Below are positions 1 through 8,128 of a stretch of DNA of 39,384 bases, piece by piece. Where the stretch lies: the NCBI GenBank assembly GCA_011526095.1, contig WYBA01000372.1, positions 1 to 39,384 of the forward strand, given 5' to 3'. Below the pieces are notes generated by a model. It was not told the origin of the DNA and ran no database searches. It worked only from the letters and a program-made list of their open reading frames with translations. Made by a program: the position numbers and the translations under genes. Each line of letters opens with the position of its first letter. Within the stretch, counting starts at the first letter, position 1. This stretch comes from Myxococcales bacterium. Its GTDB lineage: Bacteria > Myxococcota_A > Polyangia > Haliangiales > Haliangiaceae.

Positions 1-1627
1 ACTGCTTGAGCTCGTCCGGAGCGACCTCGAGCGCCGAGCGCGCGTAGTCGAGCGCCTGATCGAGATCTTCCTCCATCTCCGCCAGGTTGCAGGCCATTTC
101 GTAGAGAGCGATGGTTCGCGCGAAACTCGACTGGCTCCCTTCCAGCAGCTCGCGGCCGATCCGGTTTCCCTCGGCGAACTTCCCTTCGCCGCGCAGCGCC
201 GCGATGAGCGCCGCGGCCGCGGTGGCGCGCAGCATCTCGCTGGAGTCGAGCTCGAGCACCCGGCGCGCCGCCACTTCCAGTTCCTGGCGCCGGCCGAGCG
301 ACAGACAGGCCATCACGTAGGCCATCCAGACGTTCGGATTGGCGGGCTCGTGGTCGATCGCCTTCTGGAACGTCGCCACCGCGCGGTCCGCCTCGCCGCG
401 CGCGGCGTGCTCCTGGGCCCGGGCGAGGAGCCCCGCGACCTGCGCGCCGACCTCGGGCAGCCGCTCGACCGAGCGCCCGGACAGGTACTGCACGAGATCC
501 TGGTAGCGCAGGCGGCGCGGGTTGAGGCGCTGCGCCTCGCGAAACGCGGCGAGTGCCTTGCGGTTCCAGTGGCGGCTCAGATAGGCGAGGCCGAGCAGGT
601 AGTGGGCCTCCTCGAAAGCCGGGTCGAGGCGCACCGCCTCCTGCAGGCAGTCGACCGCGTCGGCCGAGCGCCCCATTTCGTAGAAGCAGTTGCCGAGCAT
701 GTAGAGCGCCTGCGGCACCGGATCGATCTGGCAGGCGTCCTCGAGATGCTCGACGGCGCGCTCGAGATCCCCCTTCGCCGCATAGACCGCGCCCAGGCTG
801 AAGTGCGGCAGGAAGGCGTCCGGGTAGAGATCGACCGCCTGGCTGAGCAGCTTCTCGGCGCGCTCCGACTCGCCGCGCTCGTGACAGATGACGCCCGAAA
901 AGACGAGCGCCTCGAAGTGGTCGGGCCGGCTTTCGAGGACGCGCGCGAAGTAGCCGAGCGCCTCCTCGGCTTCGCCCTCGTTGAACGCCGTCTCGCCCAG
1001 ATAGAGGGCCAGCTCGTAGTTGTCACGATCGAGCTTGAAGGCCTGGCCCAGGCAGTGCCGCGCCCGTTCGACGTCGAAAGCGAAGAGGGCGTACTCGGCG
1101 TCCTCGAGGTGCTGCAGGAACGGCTTCCTGCGGTCGCCGTGGTAGAGCGCCGCGATGCGATCCTTGACTCCGACGAAGCGCTCCCGCTTCTCGAGCGCCT
1201 TGAGCTGATAGTCCATCTTCGCCTGCCAGAGGTCCGCCCACTCCTCGCGGCCGATCAGGCGCCGGCGCTCGAGCAGCTCGCGCAGCGTGCCGAAACCGGT
1301 CTGGCTGACCAGCAGGTTCTTCTCCTGCTTGTGCAGCGCCTCGACCAGGCGCTGCACCGTCTCGGCCGTCCGCTTGACCGCCTCCTCGAGGATGGAGACC
1401 CGCTCGAGCAGATGCTCGTCGAGCGAGAAGTCGGCGTCGCGGTCGCGCGCCAGGTCCTCGGCGTCCTCGCCCGGCGGTCCGGACAGGACGAGCAGCTTCT
1501 GGTGGCAACGGGCGCAGAGGTCCTGTTCGGCCGGGTTCGGCGCTCCGCACGACTGGCAGAGGACCGTGGCGCTGGCCGCGCGCAATTCGCCGCCGGCGAG
1601 CCGCTCAGCCGCCCGGCGCGTACTCAT
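1..1627 (-). CDS. Zinc-ribbon and TPR-repeat protein, 3' end cut by window edge
   Basis: The frame stays open from the ATG at 1627 to the left edge, giving about 542 residues without a stop. The N-terminus holds a four-cysteine zinc ribbon (C24, C27, C38, C41), followed by a charged, probably coiled-coil stretch (about 60-190). From about residue 195 on come repeated TPR-like helical pairs, for example a unit with LYMLGNCFYEMGRSADAVDC. TPR arrays are protein-protein scaffolds, and the ribbon may bind a partner or nucleic acid. No enzymatic domain is seen and there is no signal peptide, so it is probably cytoplasmic. The start overlaps the 3' end of the upstream dehydrogenase gene by 23 bases, suggesting co-transcription. 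The role is unknown and the C-terminus lies outside the window. Confidence 0.85.
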   Translation of the reverse strand, partial: MSTRRAAERLAGGELRAASATVLCQSCGAPNPAEQDLCARCHQKLLVLSGPPGEDAEDLARDRDADFSLDEHLLERVSILEEAVKRTAETVQRLVEALHKQEKNLLVSQTGFGTLRELLERRRLIGREEWADLWQAKMDYQLKALEKRERFVGVKDRIAALYHGDRRKPFLQHLEDAEYALFAFDVERARHCLGQAFKLDRDNYELALYLGETAFNEGEAEEALGYFARVLESRPDHFEALVFSGVICHERGESERAEKLLSQAVDLYPDAFLPHFSLGAVYAAKGDLERAVEHLEDACQIDPVPQALYMLGNCFYEMGRSADAVDCLQEAVRLDPAFEEAHYLLGLAYLSRHWNRKALAAFREAQRLNPRRLRYQDLVQYLSGRSVERLPEVGAQVAGLLARAQEHAARGEADRAVATFQKAIDHEPANPNVWMAYVMACLSLGRRQELEVAARRVLELDSSEMLRATAAAALIAALRGEGKFAEGNRIGRELLEGSQSSFARTIALYEMACNLAEMEEDLDQALDYARSALEVAPDELKQ

Positions 1628-2465
1628 GGAATCCGCGTCCGCTCTTGCGCCCGAGGTAGCCGGCGTCGACCATGCGCACCAGCAGCGGGCAGGGGCGGTA
1701 CTTGTCCTCGCCGAGCCCCTCGTGCAGCACGCGCAGGATGTCCAGGCAGACATCGAGGCCGATCAGGTCGGCCAGCGCCAGCGGCCCGAGCGGGTGATTC
1801 ATCCCGAGCTTCATCACCTGATCGATCGCTTCGGCGCTGCCGACGCCCTCGTGCAGGCAGAAGATCGCCTCGTTGATCATCGGCATCAGCACGCGGTTGG
1901 AGACGAAGCCGGGCGCGTCGTTGACCTCGACCGGAATCTTGCCGAGCCGCTTCGTCGTCGCCTCGATCGCGCTCCAGGTCGCCTGCGTCGTCTGCAGACC
2001 CCGGATGATCTCGACCAGCTGCATGACCGGGACGGGGTTCATGAAGTGCATGCCGATCACCTGGCCCGGCCGGCGCGTCTGCGCGGCGAGCCGGGTGATC
2101 GAAATCGACGACGTGTTGGTGGCCAGGATGGCCGGCGGCGCGAGCAGGCCGTCCAGCTCGGCGAGCACCTGCCGCTTGACGTCGAAGCGCTCGACCACCG
2201 CCTCGATCACGAGATCGCAACCGGCAAGCGCCGCCAGCTCCCCGGCCGGAGTGATGCGCCCTTTCGTCGCGGCGGCGTCCTCGGCGGTGAGCTTGCCCTT
2301 GGCGACCAGCCGGTCGAGGCTCCTGGCGATGGCCGCCAGGCCGCGCTCGAGCGCCGCCGGCGCGACGTCGACCAGCACGGTGGCGATGCCGGCCGCCGCC
2401 GCGGTCTGCGCGATTCCGTTTCCCATGGTGCCGGCGCCGACGACGCCGATGGTGCGAATCTCCAT
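1605..2465 (-). CDS. hbd: 3-hydroxybutyryl-CoA dehydrogenase
   Basis: This 286-residue protein is full length for the short-chain 3-hydroxyacyl-CoA dehydrogenase family (Hbd/PaaH/FadB2), which oxidises (S)-3-hydroxyacyl-CoA with NAD(P) in beta-oxidation, butyrate or aromatic degradation. The Rossmann motif GVVGAGTMGNG lies at residues 7-17. The catalytic His region reads GMHFMNPVPVM (about 137-147), and the C-terminal domain holds NDAPGFVSNRVLMPMINEA. The C-terminus has the usual GRKSGRGFHEY. It is cytosolic. The neighbouring membrane protein gene ends 71 bases upstream and the TPR gene overlaps downstream. No other beta-oxidation gene is visible, so the physiological substrate is not settled by context. 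The family call is secure. Confidence 0.95.
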   Translation of the reverse strand: MEIRTIGVVGAGTMGNGIAQTAAAAGIATVLVDVAPAALERGLAAIARSLDRLVAKGKLTAEDAAATKGRITPAGELAALAGCDLVIEAVVERFDVKRQVLAELDGLLAPPAILATNTSSISITRLAAQTRRPGQVIGMHFMNPVPVMQLVEIIRGLQTTQATWSAIEATTKRLGKIPVEVNDAPGFVSNRVLMPMINEAIFCLHEGVGSAEAIDQVMKLGMNHPLGPLALADLIGLDVCLDILRVLHEGLGEDKYRPCPLLVRMVDAGYLGRKSGRGFHEYAPGG

Positions 2466-2536
2466 GATGGCTGCGCTCCTCCGCGGCGCAGCCTATCGCG
2501 GCCGGCCCGGGAGGCGGACGCGCGGGGCGCGCCCGC

Positions 2537-3493
2537 TCAGGAGCGCGACGGCGCGGAGGGGGCGGGCAGAGCGTCGGGGAACCAGGCCTCCTGGCGACCG
2601 AACTTGCTGCGCAGCGCCGCGCCGACGCCGAGGAAGGTGGCGCCCGTCCAGACCCAGAGCCCGACCCAGGGGAGGAACTTGATGGCCGCCAGGACGATCA
2701 GTCCGGCGACCCCGGCGTGCAGGGCGAGCAGACGCCGGCGTCGCGCGAAGCGGCGCCCCAGCAACGCGCCGAACGCGTGGAAGACCGCCACCATCCCCCA
2801 CAGCTTGGCGAGCAGCGCCGCCAGCACCACCAGGGCCAGCAGCGGCACGGCGACCAGCGGCGGCAGCAGCGCCGAGAGGAACAGCGTGGTCATCGTCGCG
2901 GCGAGCACCGAGACCAGACCCGCGGCGAAACAGGAGAACGGATCGAGGCGCAGCTCCTCCGAGGTGGCCACCAGCGAGCGGCTGCCGGTGGCAAACAGCA
3001 GCAGCGTCAGCGCCAGCCAGGCGGCGACCAGCGCCAGCTTGGCGGCGACGACCACCGGCGCGCCCGCCGACAGGCCGAGGCTCGGCCCTTCGAGCAGCGT
3101 CATCCAGGCGCGCGAGATCGAGGGGTAGACCACGGAGCGTCCTTCGAGGCGGGCCCCCGGCGAAGCGTGCAGCTCGCCGCCGAGGACGAAGATCTCGCCG
3201 GCGATGCGCGCCGTCGGCGCCAGCTCGACGCTGCCGCCGATCACCGTGACGTCGCCGGTCACCGTGCCGGAGATGGTCGCGTCGCCGTCGAGCGCCGTCA
3301 CGCCGGCGAGCGCTTCGCCGGCCACGTCGACGTCGCGGCCGACCGCGACGATCCGGTGGCGGGCCACGCTGCCGGCGTCGAGGCGCAGCGCCGGCGGTGG
3401 TTCGGCCGGCGGCGCGGCGGGCGCCGCCGCCCCGGCGGGCAGGGTGGCCGCCAGCAGAAGCGCAAGCGGGAAGAGAGAGCGCGCCGGCCTCAT
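2537..3493 (-). CDS. Membrane protein with bactofilin-like polymer-forming domain
   Basis: This 318-residue protein has an N-terminal signal peptide (about 1-23, ending in an Ala-rich cleavage region). Residues about 35-125 are rich in short Gly/Val/Thr beta repeats (GDATISGTVTGDVTVIGG), resembling the polymer-forming cytoskeletal/bactofilin fold. Four to five hydrophobic segments follow at roughly 140-170, 190-215, 215-245 and 260-295. The topology suggests a beta-helix domain outside the membrane anchored by a helical bundle. It starts 13 bases after the anti-sigma factor gene, so it very likely belongs to the sigma/anti-sigma operon. The function is unknown; an envelope-stress role is inferred from position only. 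The C-terminus is Pro/Ser/Ala-rich. Confidence 0.8.
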   Translation of the reverse strand: MRPARSLFPLALLLAATLPAGAAAPAAPPAEPPPALRLDAGSVARHRIVAVGRDVDVAGEALAGVTALDGDATISGTVTGDVTVIGGSVELAPTARIAGEIFVLGGELHASPGARLEGRSVVYPSISRAWMTLLEGPSLGLSAGAPVVVAAKLALVAAWLALTLLLFATGSRSLVATSEELRLDPFSCFAAGLVSVLAATMTTLFLSALLPPLVAVPLLALVVLAALLAKLWGMVAVFHAFGALLGRRFARRRRLLALHAGVAGLIVLAAIKFLPWVGLWVWTGATFLGVGAALRSKFGRQEAWFPDALPAPSAPSRS

Positions 3494-3506
3494 GCCGGAC
3501 GGACGC

Positions 3507-4082
3507 TCAGGAGGCGCGGCGATCGGCCGGCACCGCGGCCGGCCGACGCCGGCGGCGAATCAGCCGGACAGCGAGCAGGTTGAGCGAGACGAGCAGCAGC
3601 AGCGCGGCGCCCTGGTGGAGCCGCGAGGCCGCCAGCCACTCCCCCACCGCCGAGCCGATGCCGCGCCAGCTGGCCGAGGCCATGCCCGTGCCGGCGGCGA
3701 TCGCCGCGGCGAAGACCTCGCCGAGCGCCGACAGGGCCGAGAGCGGCCCGGCCAGCGGCGCCGGATCGGCGGCCGCGGCGCCGGCGAGGAGCGCCGCACC
3801 GAGCGCCAGTCCGGCCAGCAGGACGGCCGGCAGGCGCCAGGCACGCCGGGAGCGCGCCTCCCAGCGGGCGGGCGGCAGGGCGGCCATCACCGAAGCCTTG
3901 AAGTCGGGACGCAGCGCGATCCTCCCGGCGGCCAGCCGGGCGGCGAGCGCTTCGAGGCGGCGCCGCTCGGCGGCGCACTCGGTACACCCTGCCAGGTGCC
4001 CGGCCAGTCGACGCCGCTCTTCGTCGCCGAGCGCGCCGTCGACGTCGAGGTCCAGCCACTCGCGCCAGGTCTGATGGTCCAT
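3507..4082 (-). CDS. Anti-sigma factor with zinc-finger (zf-HC2) domain
   Basis: This 191-residue protein opens with a ZAS/zf-HC2 anti-sigma domain: H29-x3-C33-x2-C36 in the setting LAGHLAGCTECAAE, plus an upstream acidic helix with Trp residues. Hydrophobic segments at about 85-110 and 160-177 flank a likely extracytoplasmic loop, so it should hold its sigma factor at the inner membrane. It lies 27 bases downstream of the ECF sigma factor gene, the classic partner arrangement. The C-terminus is a very basic RRRRR tail. The family role, binding and releasing the ECF sigma factor, is well known. The inducing signal is not evident from the sequence. Confidence 0.9.
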   Translation of the reverse strand: MDHQTWREWLDLDVDGALGDEERRRLAGHLAGCTECAAERRRLEALAARLAAGRIALRPDFKASVMAALPPARWEARSRRAWRLPAVLLAGLALGAALLAGAAAADPAPLAGPLSALSALGEVFAAAIAAGTGMASASWRGIGSAVGEWLAASRLHQGAALLLLVSLNLLAVRLIRRRRRPAAVPADRRAS

Positions 4083-4109
4083 GACTCCGTCTCTCCGATC
4101 CCTTCCCGG

Positions 4110-4688
4110 TCAGTCCTCTTCGAGCAGGCCCTTGAGCATCTGGCGGGCCCGGAACAGCTTGTTCTTCACCGTGCCGAGCGGCATCCCGCGGCTTTCGGCG
4201 ATCTCGTCGTAGGCGAGTTCGCCGTAGTGCCGCAGGCAGATCAGCTCCCGGTACTCGTCGGGGAGCCGGTCGATGGCCGCCCGGACCCGGGCGTCGCTCT
4301 GCGCCCCTTCCATCCGCTCCTGCGCCGACGGCCCGCCGTCGGCCAGCTCCAGCTCGTGCGTCCCTTCGCCGTCCTCGTCCTGCCGCGTCAGCGGAACGAG
4401 ACGGATGCGGCGCTTGCGGATCACGTCGATCGCCGCGTTCTGCGCCACCCGGAAGAGCCAGGTCGAGAAGCGGTACTGCGGATCGAAGCGATCGAGAGCC
4501 TGATAGACCCGCACGAAAACCTCCTGCGCCAGATCCTGGGCCTCCTCGGGGCTGCGGACCAGGCGGTTGAGGTAGTTGACCAACCGCGACTGGTAGCGCT
4601 CGACGATGTCGCCGAAGCGCTCCGGGTCCCCGGCGAGGACCGCTCGCACCAGCTCTTCGTCCGGAGGGCTCAGGGGCTCGTGCGGCAT
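4110..4688 (-). CDS. ECF-type RNA polymerase sigma factor (RpoE-like)
   Basis: This 192-residue protein has the two-domain ECF layout. Region 2 is at about residues 20-95 (YQSRLVNYLNRLVRSPEEAQ, then a DLAQEVFVRVY core and FSTWLFRVAQNAAID). Region 4 is at about 130-185 (LPDEYRELICLRHYGELAYD, then EIAESRGMPLGTVKNKLFRA), with the helix-turn-helix expected to read the -35 element. The Asp/Glu-rich linker between them is longer than minimal. It heads an operon with the zinc-finger anti-sigma factor and the bactofilin-like membrane protein. A candidate ECF promoter lies directly upstream, with the -10 only a few bases from the ATG, so autoregulation and possibly a leaderless mRNA are likely. The target regulon cannot be deduced here. 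Confidence 0.95.
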   Translation of the reverse strand: MPHEPLSPPDEELVRAVLAGDPERFGDIVERYQSRLVNYLNRLVRSPEEAQDLAQEVFVRVYQALDRFDPQYRFSTWLFRVAQNAAIDVIRKRRIRLVPLTRQDEDGEGTHELELADGGPSAQERMEGAQSDARVRAAIDRLPDEYRELICLRHYGELAYDEIAESRGMPLGTVKNKLFRARQMLKGLLEED

Positions 4689-4692
4689 CCGA

Positions 4693-4721
4693 GATACGTC
4701 TCCGATTCCTCGAAGGTTGCA
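4693..4721 (-). promoter_or_regulatory. Candidate ECF sigma promoter of the sigma-factor operon
   Basis: Read on the minus strand, TGCAACC (4721-4715) is followed by a 16-base spacer and CGTATC (4698-4693). An AAC core at -35 and a CGT core at -10 with about 16 bases between them are characteristic of many ECF sigma factors. The CGT lies 7 bases before the A of the sigma-factor ATG at 4688, so transcription would start at or next to the start codon and the message would be leaderless. The site was found by eye and no second copy was searched for. Confidence 0.4.
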
Positions 4722-4781
4722 GGTGGACCGGCCGGCGGAACCGGAGGCCGGGCGGGGGTGCGTTCCGCGGAAAACCGGATC

Positions 4782-6827
4782 TTAGCGGACCGCGGGCCCC
4801 TCCCCCACTTCTCGTACGTGGAGGATGCGGTCCCCCTGGCGGATCTGGTCGAGCACCGCCTCGCCGCCCGCCAGGCGGCCGAAGACGGTGAACCCGCCAT
4901 CCAGGTGGGGCTGCGGCGACAGGGTGAGAAAGAACTGGCTGCCCCCGGTATCCGGGCCGGACAGGGCCATGCCGAGGGCGCCACGCCGGTAGCGCAGGCG
5001 GTTGATCTCGTCGCGCAGCGCGTAGCCGGGGCCGCCCCAGCCGTCGCCGCGGGGGTCCCCCCCCTGGACGACGAAGTCGGGGACGACCCGGTGAAAGGCG
5101 AGGCCGTCGAAGTACCCCTGGCGGGCGAGCTGGAGAAACGACAGACAGGTCAGGGGCGCCTCCGGACAGGACAGCTCGAGCTCGAGGACGCCGCGCCCGG
5201 TCGCCATCTCGACCCGCCGCGGCGCGCCGGTCTGGGCGAGCACCTGCCGGTAGTAGTCGAGACTCCGCCCGCCCGCACCCGGACCGACCTCCGGCCGCGG
5301 CTCGCCGAGACCGGCGAAGCCGTCCGCCGCCTCGCGGCGCACCAGCCGGTCGGTGTCGGCCAGCAGCCGGCCGAGCGCTTCGACGACCGCCGCGCGCTCC
5401 CCCGCTTCGGCCCGCGCACGGGCCGCCAGCGCCCGGACCCCGGCCAACCGGGCGTCGTTCATCCGATCGGCGCGCGCCGCATCGAGCGCCCGTGCCAGCT
5501 CGACCGCCGGCAGGACCGGCTGGCCCGCTGCCAGGTCGAGCGCCGTGGCCCGGACCGTCGGGTCGGCGTCGGCGAGCGCCGTGCGCAGCAGGTCGGGCAG
5601 CAGTTCGCCGGCGCCTCCGGCGAGCCCTTCGAGCGCCGCCACCCGCACCCTCGGTTCGGCATCCTCCATCAGGCGGGTCAGCACCTCGACGGCGGCGAGC
5701 CCGGCCGCCGCCTCGGCCGCCCGGGCGCGCAGCCGCGGGTCGTCGGCGTCCGCTGCCGCCTCGACCCGCGCCACGGCATCGGCCACCCGGCCGGCCGCGA
5801 GGGCGAGCAGTGCCAGCTCCCGCTGCCTCGGCTCCCCCCCTTCCAGCCGATCCCGCAGGCGAGCCTCGAGCTCAGGATGGGGCAGGAAACGGCCCGCCAC
5901 CTCGAGGGCCGCCGCGGCGATGCCCGGATGGGGGTCGTCGATCGCCTCGACCAGGCGATCTCCCCAGTCGAGCGGCGGCAGCGCGGCAACGCGGGAGAGC
6001 AGGCGGCCGCCGGCGCGCAGCGCCTGGATGCGCGGGGAGACCGCCGGGTCGCCGAGCAGCGGGGCGAGGCGGGCGAGATCGTCGATCCCGCCGATCTCCC
6101 CGAGGCCCCGCGCCGCCCAGGCGCGCACGAACGGATCGCGGTCGGCGAGCAGGGAGCGCAGCGCGTCCACCCCTTCCGCGCGGGCCTCGCGACCGAGGGC
6201 GTACGCGCAGCCGGCGCGAATCTCCGCCTCCTCGCGGGCGAGCCCGGCGAGCGCCGCCGTCACCATCTCCGGCTCGCGGAAGCGGAAGAGGAACGGCGCC
6301 AGCCGGGCCCAGCCCTCCCCCTCTTCGAGAGCGCCCAGAGCCCGCCGGACCTCGGCGAGCGGCGCACCGATCTTGCCCAGCGCCTCGACCGCCAGCGCGC
6401 CCACCTCGCCGTCGTCGTCGACCGCGGCGACGATCAGCGCCCGCCGCGCCTCTCCGGCTCCCAGCTCGCCGAGCGCGAAGGCCGCCGCGCGGCGGACCTC
6501 GGCATCGGTGTCGACCAGCAGCCCCTGCAGCAGGCTGCGGCCGCGCGGATCGCCGATCTGTCCGAGCGTTCGCGCCAGCTCCCGGCGCACCTCGACCGGC
6601 CCGGAGAACATCAGCTCGAGCGCCGTCGCGTCGTAGAGCCGGCGGTCCGCCATCAGCAGCAGCATGGCGCGGCTCTCGAGGACGGTCGCGGCAACGCCTT
6701 CCGGCCGCGGGGCGGCCGCTGCGGGGTGCGACGGCGCCGCCGCCGGCGACGCCGTGCGGCAGGCAATCAGCGGCAGGAAGGCCGCGACGAGCAGCAGAAT
6801 CGACGAGGCGAACGGGCGCTGGATCAT
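4782..6827 (-). CDS. HEAT-repeat lipoprotein with C-terminal cyclophilin (peptidyl-prolyl isomerase) domain
   Basis: The ATG at 6827 is chosen because it yields a lipoprotein signal (hydrophobic 8-22, lipobox LIAC, Cys23). The frame stays open further upstream, but that extension is a shadow of the divergent ccmA. The 681-residue product carries many HEAT/armadillo-like units from about 60 to 520, such as VRRELARTLGQIGDPRGRSL. It ends in a cyclophilin domain (about 537-681) with FHRVVPDFVVQGGDP around catalytic Arg580 and GGSQFF at about 628-633. Cyclophilins catalyse cis-trans isomerisation of prolyl bonds. The HEAT solenoid should act as a substrate-binding arm. Attached to a membrane, the protein is plausibly an envelope folding factor. 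Its start lies 31 bases from the divergent ccm operon. Confidence 0.9.
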   Translation of the reverse strand: MIQRPFASSILLLVAAFLPLIACRTASPAAAPSHPAAAAPRPEGVAATVLESRAMLLLMADRRLYDATALELMFSGPVEVRRELARTLGQIGDPRGRSLLQGLLVDTDAEVRRAAAFALGELGAGEARRALIVAAVDDDGEVGALAVEALGKIGAPLAEVRRALGALEEGEGWARLAPFLFRFREPEMVTAALAGLAREEAEIRAGCAYALGREARAEGVDALRSLLADRDPFVRAWAARGLGEIGGIDDLARLAPLLGDPAVSPRIQALRAGGRLLSRVAALPPLDWGDRLVEAIDDPHPGIAAAALEVAGRFLPHPELEARLRDRLEGGEPRQRELALLALAAGRVADAVARVEAAADADDPRLRARAAEAAAGLAAVEVLTRLMEDAEPRVRVAALEGLAGGAGELLPDLLRTALADADPTVRATALDLAAGQPVLPAVELARALDAARADRMNDARLAGVRALAARARAEAGERAAVVEALGRLLADTDRLVRREAADGFAGLGEPRPEVGPGAGGRSLDYYRQVLAQTGAPRRVEMATGRGVLELELSCPEAPLTCLSFLQLARQGYFDGLAFHRVVPDFVVQGGDPRGDGWGGPGYALRDEINRLRYRRGALGMALSGPDTGGSQFFLTLSPQPHLDGGFTVFGRLAGGEAVLDQIRQGDRILHVREVGEGPAVR

Positions 6828-6858
6828 GCCGCCGATGCTAATCCGATAGGCTGCCGGC

Positions 6859-7473
6859 GTGCGCGCCACGAGCCTCAGCTTCAGCGGCGTGAGCCGCCGC
6901 TTCGGCCGCGTCGCGGTGCTGCGCGGCGCCGCCGGCGAGGTCGCCGCCGGCGGTCTGCTGGCCGTGCGCGGCCCCAACGGCAGCGGCAAGTCGACGCTCC
7001 TGCGCTGCCTGGCCGGGCTGCTCGCGATCGAGCGCGGCGAGATCCGCGCCCGCGAGGAGGGGCGCGAGCTCGCCACCGCCGACCGGCGGCGGCGCATCGG
7101 CTTTCTCGCCCCCGACCTCGCCCTCTACGAGGAGCTCTCGGTGGCCGAGAACGTCGAGCTGTTCGCCCGCCTGCGCGGCGTCGCGCCGGAACCCGGCCTG
7201 GCGATCGCCCGGCGCTTCGCCCTGCCGGCCGGACGCCCCTGGGGAGCCCTTTCGTCGGGGATGCGCCAGCGTCTGCGCTGGGCCTGGGCACTGCTGCACG
7301 CGCCGCGCCTGCTGCTGCTCGACGAGCCGTTCCAGAATCTCGACGCGGAAGGGGAGGCGACGGCGCGGGCGCTGCTCGACGAGCACCTCGCCTCCGGCGG
7401 CCTCGCGGTCGCCGCCAGCCCCGTCTCGCTCCCCCTGCCGAGGATCACCGGTGAGCTCGACCTGGCTCGCTGA
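6859..7473 (+). CDS. ccmA: Haem exporter ATP-binding subunit CcmA
   Basis: This 204-residue ABC ATPase shows Walker A GPNGSGKST (about 40-48), the signature LSSGMRQR (about 132-139) and Walker B LLLLDEP (about 151-157), followed by a D-loop region (FQNLDAEG). The length and the LSxGM signature fit CcmA, which drives release of holo-CcmE in cytochrome c maturation system I. The GTG start at 6859 is the first in frame and lies 31 bases from the divergent HEAT-cyclophilin gene. The 3' end overlaps ccmB by 23 bases. The C-terminus is rather short and lacks an obvious H-loop beyond the SPVSLPLP stretch, so ATP turnover might be affected. Context makes the call secure. Confidence 0.9.
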   Translation: MRATSLSFSGVSRRFGRVAVLRGAAGEVAAGGLLAVRGPNGSGKSTLLRCLAGLLAIERGEIRAREEGRELATADRRRRIGFLAPDLALYEELSVAENVELFARLRGVAPEPGLAIARRFALPAGRPWGALSSGMRQRLRWAWALLHAPRLLLLDEPFQNLDAEGEATARALLDEHLASGGLAVAASPVSLPLPRITGELDLAR

Positions 7474-8128
7474 GGCGTTCGCCGTCTTCGGCAAGGACTG
7501 GCGCTCGGAGATGCGCGCCCGGCACTCGGTGGCGACGCTCGTCCTGTTCGCCCTCACCACGCTGATCATCGCCAGCCTCGCGCTGGGGCCGATCGGCGCT
7601 TCGCCGGGCGAGCGCTCGGAGGTCGTGGCGGCGCTGCTCTGGATCCTCCTGCTGTTCGCCGCCGCCGCCGGGCTGCCGCGCGCCTTCGTGCACGAAGAGG
7701 AGTCGCGGACGGCAGCGGCGCTGCGGCTCGCCGCCCGCCCGTCGGCGGTGTTCGCCGGCAAGCTGCTCTGGGTGGCCTCCCTGCTCGCCGCGCTCGAGGC
7801 GATCGCGACACCGCTCGCGGTGGCGCTGTTCGACCTCGAGGTCGCCTCGCCCCTCGGGCTGCTGGCGGCGCTGGCCGGCGGCGGCCTCGGGCTCGCCGCG
7901 GCCACCACGGTGCTCGCCGCCATCGTCGCGCAGGGACGGGGGGCGACGACCCTCTTCGCGGCGCTCGCCTTCCCGCTGCTCGTCCCGCTCGCGGTCCTGG
8001 CGGTGGCGGCCACCCGCTCGGCGCTGCTCGGCGGCGAGGCGGGCCCGGTGCTGCTGCAGCTGCTCCTGTATGATGGCTCGATCGTGGTCGCTGGATTCCT
8101 CCTCTTCCCGGTGATCTGGAATCCATGA
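7451..8128 (+). CDS. ccmB: Haem exporter membrane subunit CcmB
   Basis: This 225-residue protein has six hydrophobic segments and a cytoplasmic N-terminal stretch FGKDWRSEMRARHS, matching the start of CcmB proteins (usual length about 220). FVHEEESRTAAALRLAARPS forms the conserved first cytoplasmic loop, thought to contact the CcmA ATPase. CcmB forms the CcmABCD complex in the inner membrane, which releases haem-loaded CcmE. It uses a GTG start inside the 3' end of ccmA and overlaps ccmC by 4 bases, indicating translational coupling in the ccm operon. Confidence 0.92.
   Translation: MSSTWLAEAFAVFGKDWRSEMRARHSVATLVLFALTTLIIASLALGPIGASPGERSEVVAALLWILLLFAAAAGLPRAFVHEEESRTAAALRLAARPSAVFAGKLLWVASLLAALEAIATPLAVALFDLEVASPLGLLAALAGGGLGLAAATTVLAAIVAQGRGATTLFAALAFPLLVPLAVLAVAATRSALLGGEAGPVLLQLLLYDGSIVVAGFLLFPVIWNP

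Noticed and set aside
6828..7097. N-terminal extension of the HEAT-cyclophilin protein up to 7097
   Set aside because: It lies opposite ccmA, is Arg/Ser/Pro-rich and would bury the lipoprotein signal that begins at 6827.
3204..7454. Very long plus-strand frame (about 1,400 codons)
   Set aside because: It runs antisense to the anti-sigma, sigma and HEAT-cyclophilin genes, has Arg/Pro/Gly-biased low-complexity translation and no domain. It is a shadow caused by high GC.
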